Part shown: piece by piece, positions 1 through 5,322 of the stretch | Layout of the letters: every line of letters starts with the position of its first letter | Numbering within the stretch: position 1 is the stretch's first letter | Assembly (NCBI GenBank): GCA_016649475.1 | Contig: JAENXP010000165.1 | Span: 1-6,092 of the forward strand | DNA: 6,092 nucleotides | Origin: Burkholderiales bacterium | GTDB taxonomy: Bacteria; Pseudomonadota; Gammaproteobacteria; Burkholderiales; SG8-39 | Direction: 5' to 3' | Program-made: the position numbers and the translations under genes | The notes under the pieces: model-generated | What the model was told of the DNA's origin: nothing | Seen by the model: only the letters and a program-made list of their open reading frames with translations | Database searches by the model: none

Positions 1-108
1 AATATTAACGCTATGGGTAGCACCCTGGGCGCCCTGGCGGGCGCCGGCTATGGTCGTGCGACCTGGGCGCCCGGGCAGCGCGGATGCGATTGTATTCCAT
101 CCCAATAG
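1..108 (+). CDS. Possible 3' end of a convergent gene (weak)
   Basis: The plus strand is open from the left edge to a TAG at 106-108, giving 35 residues. They include a glycine/alanine-rich stretch (GSTLGALAGAGYGR) reminiscent of glycine-zipper or hydrophobic tail segments, followed by WAPGQRGCDCIPSQ. If real, it is the end of a gene facing the operon, leaving a 63-nt convergent gap to the regulator stop. The evidence is only the open frame and its position. Another plus-strand frame is also open here, as is common in GC-rich DNA, so this may be non-coding. The function is not recognisable. Confidence 0.2.
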   Translation, partial: NINAMGSTLGALAGAGYGRATWAPGQRGCDCIPSQ

Positions 109-171
109 GTCCGGCTGCAGCCTGATTTCCAGCCCCCCGGGCCCGCTTGGGCGCACGCCTTGCAGCGATGG
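109..171. other. Non-coding gap after the response regulator; no clear terminator
   Basis: This stretch follows the regulator stop. It holds a perfect 10-base palindrome, GGCTGCAGCC (113-122), and a GC-rich run around 135-150, but no stem-loop followed by a T-tract on either strand. The operon therefore probably ends by another mechanism or further left. Confidence 0.4.
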
Positions 172-888
172 TCAGTTCGCGCCTTCCCCGGGCAGCGCCT
201 CGGGCTCGAACAGCGCGTTGTCGGAGCCGGATTCGCCGCCGAGCAGACCTTTTCCAATGGCGAACGAGGTCAGCATCGAGGCGTTGTGCAGGTCCAGCTT
301 GCGCATGAGATTGGAGCGGTGCTTTTCCACTGTCTTTACGCTGAGGCAGAGATACTCGGCGATGAATTTATTGGCGCGGCCCTCGGCCACCAGCTTCAGC
401 ACCTGGCGCTCGCGGTGGGTGACCGACTCCCAGGCCGAGGAAAGCCCGTTGCTCTTGCCTCCGCCCAGATAAACGCTGACCACCTTGTTTGAAATATCCG
501 GGCTCAGATAGGTCTTGCCGTTGAGGACGCTGCGTACGGCAACGCGCAGCTCGTCATGCGTCGCATCCTTCAGGATGTAGCCGTCCGCGCCCGCTTTCAG
601 GCTCTCGTGTATGTATTCGTCTGCCCGGTGCAGGGTGAGGACCAGGATCCTGACCTGTGGACAACGCCGTTTGATCTGCGAGATGGCTTCGACCCCGTTC
701 ATTCCCGGCATGGTCAGATCCATGATGGCGAGGTCTGGCGACAAGTCCGCGATGATGCGCAGGGCGTCCCGGCCATTGGCGGCCTCCCCCACCACCTCGA
801 GATCGGGGTCCTGAGCCAGCAGCGCACGCAGTCCGACGCGCAACAGCGTATGGTCCTCGACCAGCACTATACGAAAATTTTTGTTCAA
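172..888 (-). CDS. NarL/FixJ-family response regulator (REC + LuxR-type HTH)
   Basis: This 238-residue protein is a two-domain transcriptional regulator. The receiver domain (about 5-120) has the acidic pair Glu11-Asp12, the phosphoacceptor Asp57 in IMDLTMPG, Thr85 and Lys107 (YILKD), so all key residues are present. The LuxR-type DNA-binding domain (about 152-215) shows THRERQVLKLVAEG (157-170), IAEYLCLS (176-183) and the recognition helix VKTVEKHRSNLMRKL (184-198). An acidic, glycine-rich tail of about 25 residues follows. It would be phosphorylated by a sensor kinase not seen in this window and would bind DNA as a dimer. The start is TTG with a good AGGGAG site. It lies 10 nt after the last pseudopilin gene, so it is very probably co-transcribed with the secretion genes and may control them or their substrates. 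Its targets cannot be read from the sequence. Confidence 0.93.
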   Translation of the reverse strand: MNKNFRIVLVEDHTLLRVGLRALLAQDPDLEVVGEAANGRDALRIIADLSPDLAIMDLTMPGMNGVEAISQIKRRCPQVRILVLTLHRADEYIHESLKAGADGYILKDATHDELRVAVRSVLNGKTYLSPDISNKVVSVYLGGGKSNGLSSAWESVTHRERQVLKLVAEGRANKFIAEYLCLSVKTVEKHRSNLMRKLDLHNASMLTSFAIGKGLLGGESGSDNALFEPEALPGEGAN

Positions 889-894
889 GATTTG

Positions 895-900
895 CTCCCT
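895..900 (-). promoter_or_regulatory. Ribosome binding site supporting a TTG start
   Basis: AGGGAG sits 6 nt upstream of TTG (886-888) and overlaps the TAG stop of pseudopilin 3. No ATG or GTG lies nearby in frame before the receiver domain begins, so this site is the main reason for choosing the TTG start of the response regulator. Confidence 0.65.
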
Positions 901-1477
901 ATCTGCGCACGCGAGACTGCGTTCTGTTGCCTACTGGATCGGGTGGTGTTGAGTTGGAACCCTGCGCGGGCCCCGCAACAAATACCCACTCGGAGTATTT
1001 CGACTTCTTTTCAAAATCAGCGTCGGCGAGGCTGAATTCCGCCTGCTTGATCGGAGCCGCTTCGGACAAGCTGTAGACCCCTGTAATGAAACCATCGGTT
1101 CCGTTGGTTCTGAGCAAGCCCCATTCGGGGTCCCCGGTGATCGGATCCCGATAGATCTTGCGCAGATAGCGGCGCACACCCGGTACCCTGGGATCCTTGA
1201 TCAGATCCTGCAGTTCGCGCGGATACCCGCCGCCATTGGCGCGATACATTGCGAGCGCGCGCCGGAACTGATTGCCGACGAACAGCAATTCCTGCTCCTT
1301 ATCGCGCTTCTGTGCAGTGATCCACATTTCGCTCACGAGCGTCAGCGCGACACCGATCATCGCGACCAATATCAACAATCCGATATAGGTGAATCCGCCC
1401 GCCCGCGCGCGCTTGCTGCACGCCGCAGCGCCGGAACGGCAAGCCTTCGCTGCCACTGTGTCCATAGCCCTGTCCAC
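899..1477 (-). CDS. Atypical pseudopilin 3 lacking the conserved Glu+5
   Basis: This 192-residue pilin-like protein starts at GTG (1475-1477) or possibly at the ATG at 1463-1465; both have weak ribosome binding sites. The leader is unusually long (28 residues from the GTG), basic near its end, and closes with RARAGG. The mature helix would be FTYIGLLILVAMIGVALTLV, so position +5 is Gly33 (codon GGA at 1379-1381) where pilins carry Glu. The body has ELLFVGNQFRRALAMY (63-78), YPRELQDLI (85-93) and VRRYLRKIYRDPITGDPEWG (101-120), the last clearly homologous to the matching segment of the two pseudopilins upstream. GVYSLSEAAPIKQAEF (133-148) follows, then a polar, proline-containing tail. In type II systems the tip pseudopilin GspK also lacks Glu+5, so a tip or minor role is a reasonable inference, though the fold here is GspG-like. 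The stop TAG lies 10 nt before the regulator gene. Confidence 0.82.
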   Translation of the reverse strand: MDRAMDTVAAKACRSGAAACSKRARAGGFTYIGLLILVAMIGVALTLVSEMWITAQKRDKEQELLFVGNQFRRALAMYRANGGGYPRELQDLIKDPRVPGVRRYLRKIYRDPITGDPEWGLLRTNGTDGFITGVYSLSEAAPIKQAEFSLADADFEKKSKYSEWVFVAGPAQGSNSTPPDPVGNRTQSRVRR

Positions 1478-1489
1478 GATCCGCCCCCG

Positions 1490-1876
1490 CTACCATTCCC
1501 GAAACGGTTTGCCGTCGCGGCCGACGCCGTCGGCGCCACTGTGGATGTCGTAGACCCGCCCCTTTTCCGAGTCCTCCGGCGCAACCGTAATCCAGGAGCT
1601 GTTGCTTCCGGTAATGGGGTCGACCGGCAATGCGCGCAAATAGCGCTTGGCGATCAGGTCGTCCAGGCCGTCAGGGTACTTGCCGTTGTCGCCGTAGAAC
1701 TTGTCCAGGGCATCCCGTGTCGCGGCGAGCGTCTGCTGCAGCACCGTTTCCTTCGACTTTTGCAGGCTGCCGAAGTAGCGCGGCGCCGCAACCGTGATCA
1801 GCAGGGACACGATCACCATGACCACCATCAATTCGATCAGTGTGAATCCCCGGCCTCGTCTTATATGCGTTTGCAT
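1490..1876 (-). CDS. gspG: GspG-like pseudopilin 2, best match to a major pseudopilin
   Basis: From the ATG at 1876 this is 128 residues, close to the usual GspG length. The leader MQTHIRRGRG is basic. Cleavage is expected between Gly10 and Phe11, followed by FTLIELMVVMVIVSLLITVAAP with Glu at mature position 5 (Glu15). The body has the hallmark GspG order: a long helix (QQTLAATRDALDKFYGDNGKYP), the loop GLDDLIAKRYLRALPVDPITG (70-90), a tryptophan-containing strand (SSWITVAP) and YDIHSGADGVG (109-119), the place of the calcium loop in classical GspG. It ends in KPFREW. It would polymerise into the periplasmic pseudopilus that works with the secretin. It follows pseudopilin 1 by about 8 nt. 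Possible alternative starts are the ATG at 1879 and the ATG at 1891, which overlaps the previous gene; both give the same mature protein. Confidence 0.9.
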   Translation of the reverse strand: MQTHIRRGRGFTLIELMVVMVIVSLLITVAAPRYFGSLQKSKETVLQQTLAATRDALDKFYGDNGKYPDGLDDLIAKRYLRALPVDPITGSNSSWITVAPEDSEKGRVYDIHSGADGVGRDGKPFREW

Positions 1877-1881
1877 CATAG

Positions 1882-1887
1882 CTCCTA
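1882..1887 (-). promoter_or_regulatory. Ribosome binding site overlapping the upstream stop codon
   Basis: TAGGAG contains both the TAG stop of pseudopilin 1 and the GGAG core for pseudopilin 2. The spacing is 5 nt to the ATG at 1874-1876 and only 2 nt to the ATG at 1877-1879. The longer frame opening at 1891 would place its start codon upstream of this site, so the start at 1876 is preferred. Confidence 0.55.
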
Positions 1888-2367
1888 CCATTGCTTGTAA
1901 GGCATGCTGTTGAGCCCGACGCCGGCGGCTTTCGAATATACGTCGAACACGTCCCGCCCTTCGCGCGGGTCGTCGGCTTCGCTTTCGTAACTGCGCAGAC
2001 CCCAGGTCTGCTCGGCGGGGCTTTCCTTGTCTGCGGACATCGGGTCGCGCGGTATGCGCCGCAGAAAGCGCAGTTTTCGCTTGTCCGCGCTGCGCGCATC
2101 CACCACCCCGTCCACCAGCACGCCGAGCGACGCGGGATAGCCCGACTCGTCCACGCGCTTGACCATGCGCCCATCGTCAAACGCCTGCTTGTAGGCGTCG
2201 AGTCCGTTGCGGATTTCGCGCAGGGCCAGACGCAGTTCGTGCTCGCGGTTGCGCTGCACCACCAGTTCCGCGGTAGGCACGGCTATGCTCGCGAGCAAGC
2301 CGACAATCGTGACGGTGACCATGAGTTCGATCAGCGTAAAGCCCTGCGATGACTTGAATGCAATCAT
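1885..2367 (-). CDS. GspG-like pseudopilin 1 (type II secretion / type IV pilin family)
   Basis: This 160-residue protein has a short basic leader (MIAFKSSQG) and a class III prepilin cleavage site between Gly9 and Phe10. The N-methylated helix FTLIELMVTVTIVGLLASIAVP follows, with the expected Glu at mature position 5 (Glu14). A prepilin peptidase would cut and methylate it, and the helix would pack into the pseudopilus core. The globular part has the GspG-like elements LRFLRRIPRDPMS (99-111), WGLRSYESEADD (122-133) and VFDVYSKAAGVG (140-151), and ends in PYKQW. The start overlaps the secretin stop (ATGA) with no clear Shine-Dalgarno sequence, so translation is probably coupled. At 160 residues it is a little longer than a typical GspG (about 140). 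Whether it is the major or a minor pseudopilin is not decided by the sequence. Confidence 0.88.
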   Translation of the reverse strand: MIAFKSSQGFTLIELMVTVTIVGLLASIAVPTAELVVQRNREHELRLALREIRNGLDAYKQAFDDGRMVKRVDESGYPASLGVLVDGVVDARSADKRKLRFLRRIPRDPMSADKESPAEQTWGLRSYESEADDPREGRDVFDVYSKAAGVGLNSMPYKQW

Positions 2368-4721
2368 GGCCGGGGATTGAGTATCAGTGCGTACGCGCCC
2401 GGCTCGGATAGAGGCAGCGGCTCGCCGGAAGCGCCCGAGGGCGTGGCCCTGGTCACGGTGATTTCGGAACGCGCCGCCTCGGCAATCACTTCGAAAGTGA
2501 TCGCAGCCACGCTGCCGGTACCCGTTGCGCCCTGTTCGCCGCTGCCGGCCAGTTCGATCGCGATCTGTCCGCTGGACTCAAAGATGTCCTTGCTGAAGGT
2601 CGATGGTATGTCTTTCTGCTTCAGGAAAGTACCTTCGATCGCGTCCACCGCCTTCAGCGAATTGGCGTCAAAGCCGAGCATAAGCTCGATGTTTCGCACC
2701 GGTTCTCCCGCCTGTGCGGTCAAGGTCAGCGTAAACCGGTCGCCAACCTTGGCCTGCGCCGGACCCTGCCAGTTGAAGGTCATCGGCCGGAGGGCCGCAG
2801 ACGCGCGCTGCGGCGCAGCTGGCGCAGGCTGCACCCCCGCCCTGGGCGCTGCCGGCAGCGCAGTGGTTCTTGCAGGCACCATGTTGCCGGCGCTCGCCAT
2901 GGACACCGTTCCCAGCTTGCGCAGTCCCATCCGCTCATCGCGCAGGTTGGATTCGGTTCCGGTCCAGAATTCCATCGACTTCGCGTCCTGCACCCGGGTC
3001 TTGCCGACCAGCCGCGGTGTGATCGACAGAACGATTTCGGTCTTCTTGCCGTCGTTGCGATGACTGGAGAACAGCCGGCCCATCACCGGCATTTCGCCGA
3101 GTCCGGGGATCATGTTCGCGGTCCTGCGGTCCTCGTCGTCGATCAGGCCCGCCAGCACCTGGGTTTCGCCGTCCTTCAGGCGCAGCACGGTGGATGTGGT
3201 GCGCGTTCCTATCTGGTAGGCAACCGTGCCCGAAACCGAATTGGTAACCTGATTCACGATGTTGCTCACTTCCAGGTTGATCTTGATGCCCACCTCGCCG
3301 TCGCTGTGTATGTCCGGCTCGACCTCGAGTTTGAGTCCGACGTCGATGTATTGGACGCTTCCGGTCACCACCGGCGAGCCGCTTGCGACCGGCGTGACCG
3401 AATTGGTCAGCACCGGGACCCGGTCGCCGATGTGGATTTTCGCTTTTTCGCGATTGCGGGCGCGTATGCGCGGGCTCGCGAGCACATTGGTGTCGGCAGT
3501 GTCCAGATGCGCGTTGAGCGTGATACTGGGTATGGGGCTGATCCCCAGGCTGTTGCTGTTGATGTTGCGCAGATCGCCCAGGGTGACGTTGGCCGCCGCG
3601 GCGCCGGTAATCGGATCGAGGAACAGTGGCGTAAGCGTGAGCTGGTCCGGATAGCGGATGCCGATTTCGGACAACTTCGAACGCGTGATCTCCAGAACCT
3701 CGACTTCGAGCATGACCTCGGGCTCGGCGAGGTCCTGGTCGGTGATGATCTTTTCGGCGAGCCGGATCGCCTCCGGCGTGTCGCGCATGATCAGCGAATT
3801 GGTCTTTTCATTGATGAACAGGTCCCTGGTCTTGAGGATGGTCTTGATCATTGCCTGCATCTGCTTCGGATCGGCGTTGACCAGATGAAAGCTGCGCACC
3901 TTGAGGTCCTGATAGTCCTTGGACTTCGCCGGCGTGTCGGGATAAATGAAAATCGTGTTGTCCGAAAGAATCTTCTTTTCCAGCTTGTTTTGCATCAGGA
4001 TCAGATCTATGGTGTCTTCGACCGACGTGCCGGTGACGAATATCGTGGCTTTCAGATCGGCGCGCACGTCCTTGTCCGTCAGAATGTTGATGCCGCTGGT
4101 TTTCGAAATGGACTCCAGCACCATCTTCAGGTTGGCGTCGCGGAACTGCAGCGTCACCGGTCTCTGGAATTTCTTTTTCAGCGATGGCGCCAGCGCGAGT
4201 TCCCTGGCCGTGCGCTCGTTGATCTGCCGCTGGAGCTGGAGCGCGCCGCCCAGGTTCGGGTTCTCCAGGAACACTTGCTTCAGCAATTCTGTGGCGCCCT
4301 CCGTGTCCCCCTTGCTCATCATGGCCTGAGCCTGCACCACGAGCGTCGTGTGGCGCCGGTCCATCGCCACCGCCTCGAGTCCGTAGCTGGCCCGGCCGTC
4401 GCCCGGATTGATCCGCAATGCGTGCTTGTACGCTTCTTCGGCGCGGTTGTATCGTTCCGCGGTGCGCTCGGCGTTGCCCATGGCGATCATGCGACTGGCG
4501 CCCTCTTCCCGGGCGCGCAGGTAATCCTTGTGGATTCTCAGATCGTCCGGGTTCTCGCGGGCGGCCTGCTCCAGCTTGCTCAGGGCTTCGTCGTAGCGAC
4601 CTTGCCCGAGCAACTCCATGCCTTCGCGGTGCATCGTCGGCTGTGCGGCACAACCGGCCGCCAGCAGGACGGATACGGCGGCCAGCCAGCGGCCGCGCCT
4701 ACTCATTTCGAACTTCATCAT
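2364..4721 (-). CDS. gspD: Outer-membrane secretin: lipoprotein with TPRs and a C-terminal cohesin-like domain
   Basis: From the ATG at 4721 this is 785 residues. It opens with a lipoprotein signal peptide, a basic MSRRGRW followed by a hydrophobic core and the lipobox LAAGC, so Cys24 is the predicted lipidated residue. Ala at +2 suits outer-membrane sorting. Residues about 34-165 hold roughly three TPR motifs (34-67, 82-115, 131-163). An STN/N0-type domain spans about 188-262, and one secretin_N/N1-type domain about 272-333. The secretin channel domain covers about 336-572, with the signatures VLASPRIRARNREKAKIHIGD (413-433) and GETQVLAGLIDD...IPGLGEMPVMGRLF (518-551). An Ala/Pro-rich linker (about 605-645) leads to a cohesin-like beta domain (about 646-783; VGDRFTLTL, IELMLGFD, SSGQIAIELAGSG, VAAITFEV). 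It would form the export channel. Only one NolW-type domain is present, so it is closer to MshL/PilQ architecture than to classical GspD; the symbol is therefore approximate. Its TGA overlaps the next ATG by 4 nt. Confidence 0.92.
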   Translation of the reverse strand: MMKFEMSRRGRWLAAVSVLLAAGCAAQPTMHREGMELLGQGRYDEALSKLEQAARENPDDLRIHKDYLRAREEGASRMIAMGNAERTAERYNRAEEAYKHALRINPGDGRASYGLEAVAMDRRHTTLVVQAQAMMSKGDTEGATELLKQVFLENPNLGGALQLQRQINERTARELALAPSLKKKFQRPVTLQFRDANLKMVLESISKTSGINILTDKDVRADLKATIFVTGTSVEDTIDLILMQNKLEKKILSDNTIFIYPDTPAKSKDYQDLKVRSFHLVNADPKQMQAMIKTILKTRDLFINEKTNSLIMRDTPEAIRLAEKIITDQDLAEPEVMLEVEVLEITRSKLSEIGIRYPDQLTLTPLFLDPITGAAAANVTLGDLRNINSNSLGISPIPSITLNAHLDTADTNVLASPRIRARNREKAKIHIGDRVPVLTNSVTPVASGSPVVTGSVQYIDVGLKLEVEPDIHSDGEVGIKINLEVSNIVNQVTNSVSGTVAYQIGTRTTSTVLRLKDGETQVLAGLIDDEDRRTANMIPGLGEMPVMGRLFSSHRNDGKKTEIVLSITPRLVGKTRVQDAKSMEFWTGTESNLRDERMGLRKLGTVSMASAGNMVPARTTALPAAPRAGVQPAPAAPQRASAALRPMTFNWQGPAQAKVGDRFTLTLTAQAGEPVRNIELMLGFDANSLKAVDAIEGTFLKQKDIPSTFSKDIFESSGQIAIELAGSGEQGATGTGSVAAITFEVIAEAARSEITVTRATPSGASGEPLPLSEPGAYALILNPRP

Positions 4722-4727
4722 GAACCA

Positions 4728-4733
4728 TCCTTT
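4728..4733 (-). promoter_or_regulatory. Ribosome binding site fixing the secretin start
   Basis: AAAGGA lies 6 nt upstream of the ATG at 4719-4721. It supports starting the secretin here and not at the in-frame ATG 87 nt upstream (4806-4808), which overlaps the preceding gene and has no Shine-Dalgarno sequence. The lipoprotein signal peptide that follows immediately agrees with this choice. Confidence 0.7.
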
Positions 4734-4770
4734 GTGCCGATAAGACGTCGTCGCTTGTCGTAAATGGCTG

Positions 4771-4782
4771 CGGGCGAGCCCG
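4771..4782. other. Short perfect inverted repeat in the 76-nt gap upstream of the secretin gene
   Basis: The gap between the PilP/GspC-like stop (4798) and the secretin start (4721) contains CGGGCGAGCCCG, five-base arms around a two-base centre. On the transcript it could form a small GC hairpin. No T-tract follows, so it does not look like a rho-independent terminator. The rest of the gap has no recognisable promoter: a weak TCTTAT box has no matching -35 element at normal spacing. This is the only large gap in the operon. A role in mRNA processing or in setting secretin level is possible but unsupported. Confidence 0.25.
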
Positions 4783-4797
4783 TTTGCCCTCGCTTGC

Positions 4798-5322
4798 TCA
4801 TCCCGCATTGCCGATGTTCAGCGTTTGCTTGATATTGAGCGGCAGGTAGGTCAGGCCCAGCACCGCGCCGGAAATGCCGTCCACTCTGTAAGTGCCCTCG
4901 ATGACGTCGCCCGCACGCACCGACAGGACGCGGTCACCACGCACCAGGAAAAGCACCGGCGCCGACGCGTCCTGGAATTTCCCGAGATAGGTGAATGGCA
5001 GCGGCGGCGCCTTGGGCACGGGCGGCGGCAGGGGCTTCGGCGGGGGAGCCGGCGGTGGCGGTGGCGGCGGCACATACCAGGATTTGCTCCGGAATGCGTT
5101 CCCCGGCTCCGCGACGCTGGCCACGCGCTGCAATTGCGTCAGATCCAGATCCACGACGTCTGCGCTGCGTGGAATTGCGGCGTTCTTGCGCTCGGCGCGC
5201 TTCACCACGGCGATTGGCTTGTCAACTTCCACGGCGTCCTGATCCGTGGGTGCAACGGCGAGCGCAATCACGGGCAGCGCCAGGGCGATCAAAATCCATT
5301 CGCGCTTGTTCGGCTTTCTCAT
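4798..5322 (-). CDS. PilP/GspC-like periplasmic linker protein with polyproline hinge
   Basis: This 174-residue protein has one N-terminal membrane anchor at about residues 9-24 after a basic MRKPNKR tail. An extended acidic/basic periplasmic stretch follows, then a strongly proline-rich hinge at 85-109 that includes seven consecutive prolines (85-91). The last part is a small beta-rich domain at about 108-171 (FTYLGKFQD, VLFLVRGDRVLSVRAGDVI, YRVDGISG, LGLTYLPLN). This anchor-hinge-beta domain plan matches GspC homology-region and PilP proteins, which bind the N-terminal domains of the secretin and connect it to the PilN/PilO complex. The ATG is preceded by GGGGAGGAG (5326-5334) and lies inside the end of the PilO-like gene. 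As I recall, relatives are labelled 'secretion system X translation initiation factor' in databases. That name probably reflects the proline tract; nothing in the sequence suggests a role in translation. No lipobox is seen, unlike classical lipoprotein PilP. Confidence 0.75.
   Translation of the reverse strand: MRKPNKREWILIALALPVIALAVAPTDQDAVEVDKPIAVVKRAERKNAAIPRSADVVDLDLTQLQRVASVAEPGNAFRSKSWYVPPPPPPPAPPPKPLPPPVPKAPPLPFTYLGKFQDASAPVLFLVRGDRVLSVRAGDVIEGTYRVDGISGAVLGLTYLPLNIKQTLNIGNAG
5049..5072 (-). repeat. CCG/CCA triplet tract encoding seven prolines
   Basis: The minus strand carries a run of seven proline codons (CCG CCG CCA CCG CCA CCG CCG) inside the PilP/GspC-like gene, within a longer proline-rich hinge region spanning about 4996-5072. 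The unit is three bases, so slippage here would lengthen or shorten the hinge without breaking the frame. Whether the length varies between strains cannot be told from one sequence. Confidence 0.6.

Noticed and set aside
109..150. Rho-independent terminator after the regulator
   Set aside because: The palindromes here (for example GGCTGCAGCC) have no loop and no following T-tract on the minus-strand transcript.
50..492. Overlapping plus-strand open frames opposite the response regulator
   Set aside because: They are antisense to the conserved HTH end of the regulator, have no recognisable domains and no supported start.
1394..1477. Lipobox-like Ala-Ala-Ala-Cys (Cys20) in the leader of pseudopilin 3
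   Set aside because: There is no hydrophobic signal core before this cysteine, and the prepilin cleavage site with a hydrophobic helix follows shortly after, so a lipoprotein signal is unlikely.
3602..3619. DPITG pentapeptide in the secretin (residues 369-373) that also occurs in pseudopilins 2 and 3
   Set aside because: Five residues are too few to indicate a relationship, and in the secretin they lie in a variable part of the channel domain with no surrounding similarity.
3060..4763. Long open frame of 567 codons on the plus strand
   Set aside because: It lies antisense to the secretin gene, whose domains are unmistakable. The translated product is rich in His, Arg and Val with no domain pattern, as expected for the mirror frame of a GC-rich gene.
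4722..4797. Internal promoter before the secretin gene
   Set aside because: A TCTTAT box is present, but no -35-like hexamer lies at 16-18 nt. The nearest candidate (TTTACG) is only 13 nt away.
4722..4808. Upstream extension of the secretin to the ATG at 4806-4808
   Set aside because: It adds 29 polar residues before the signal peptide, overlaps the previous gene and has no ribosome binding site. The ATG at 4721 has AAAGGA and leads directly into a lipoprotein signal.
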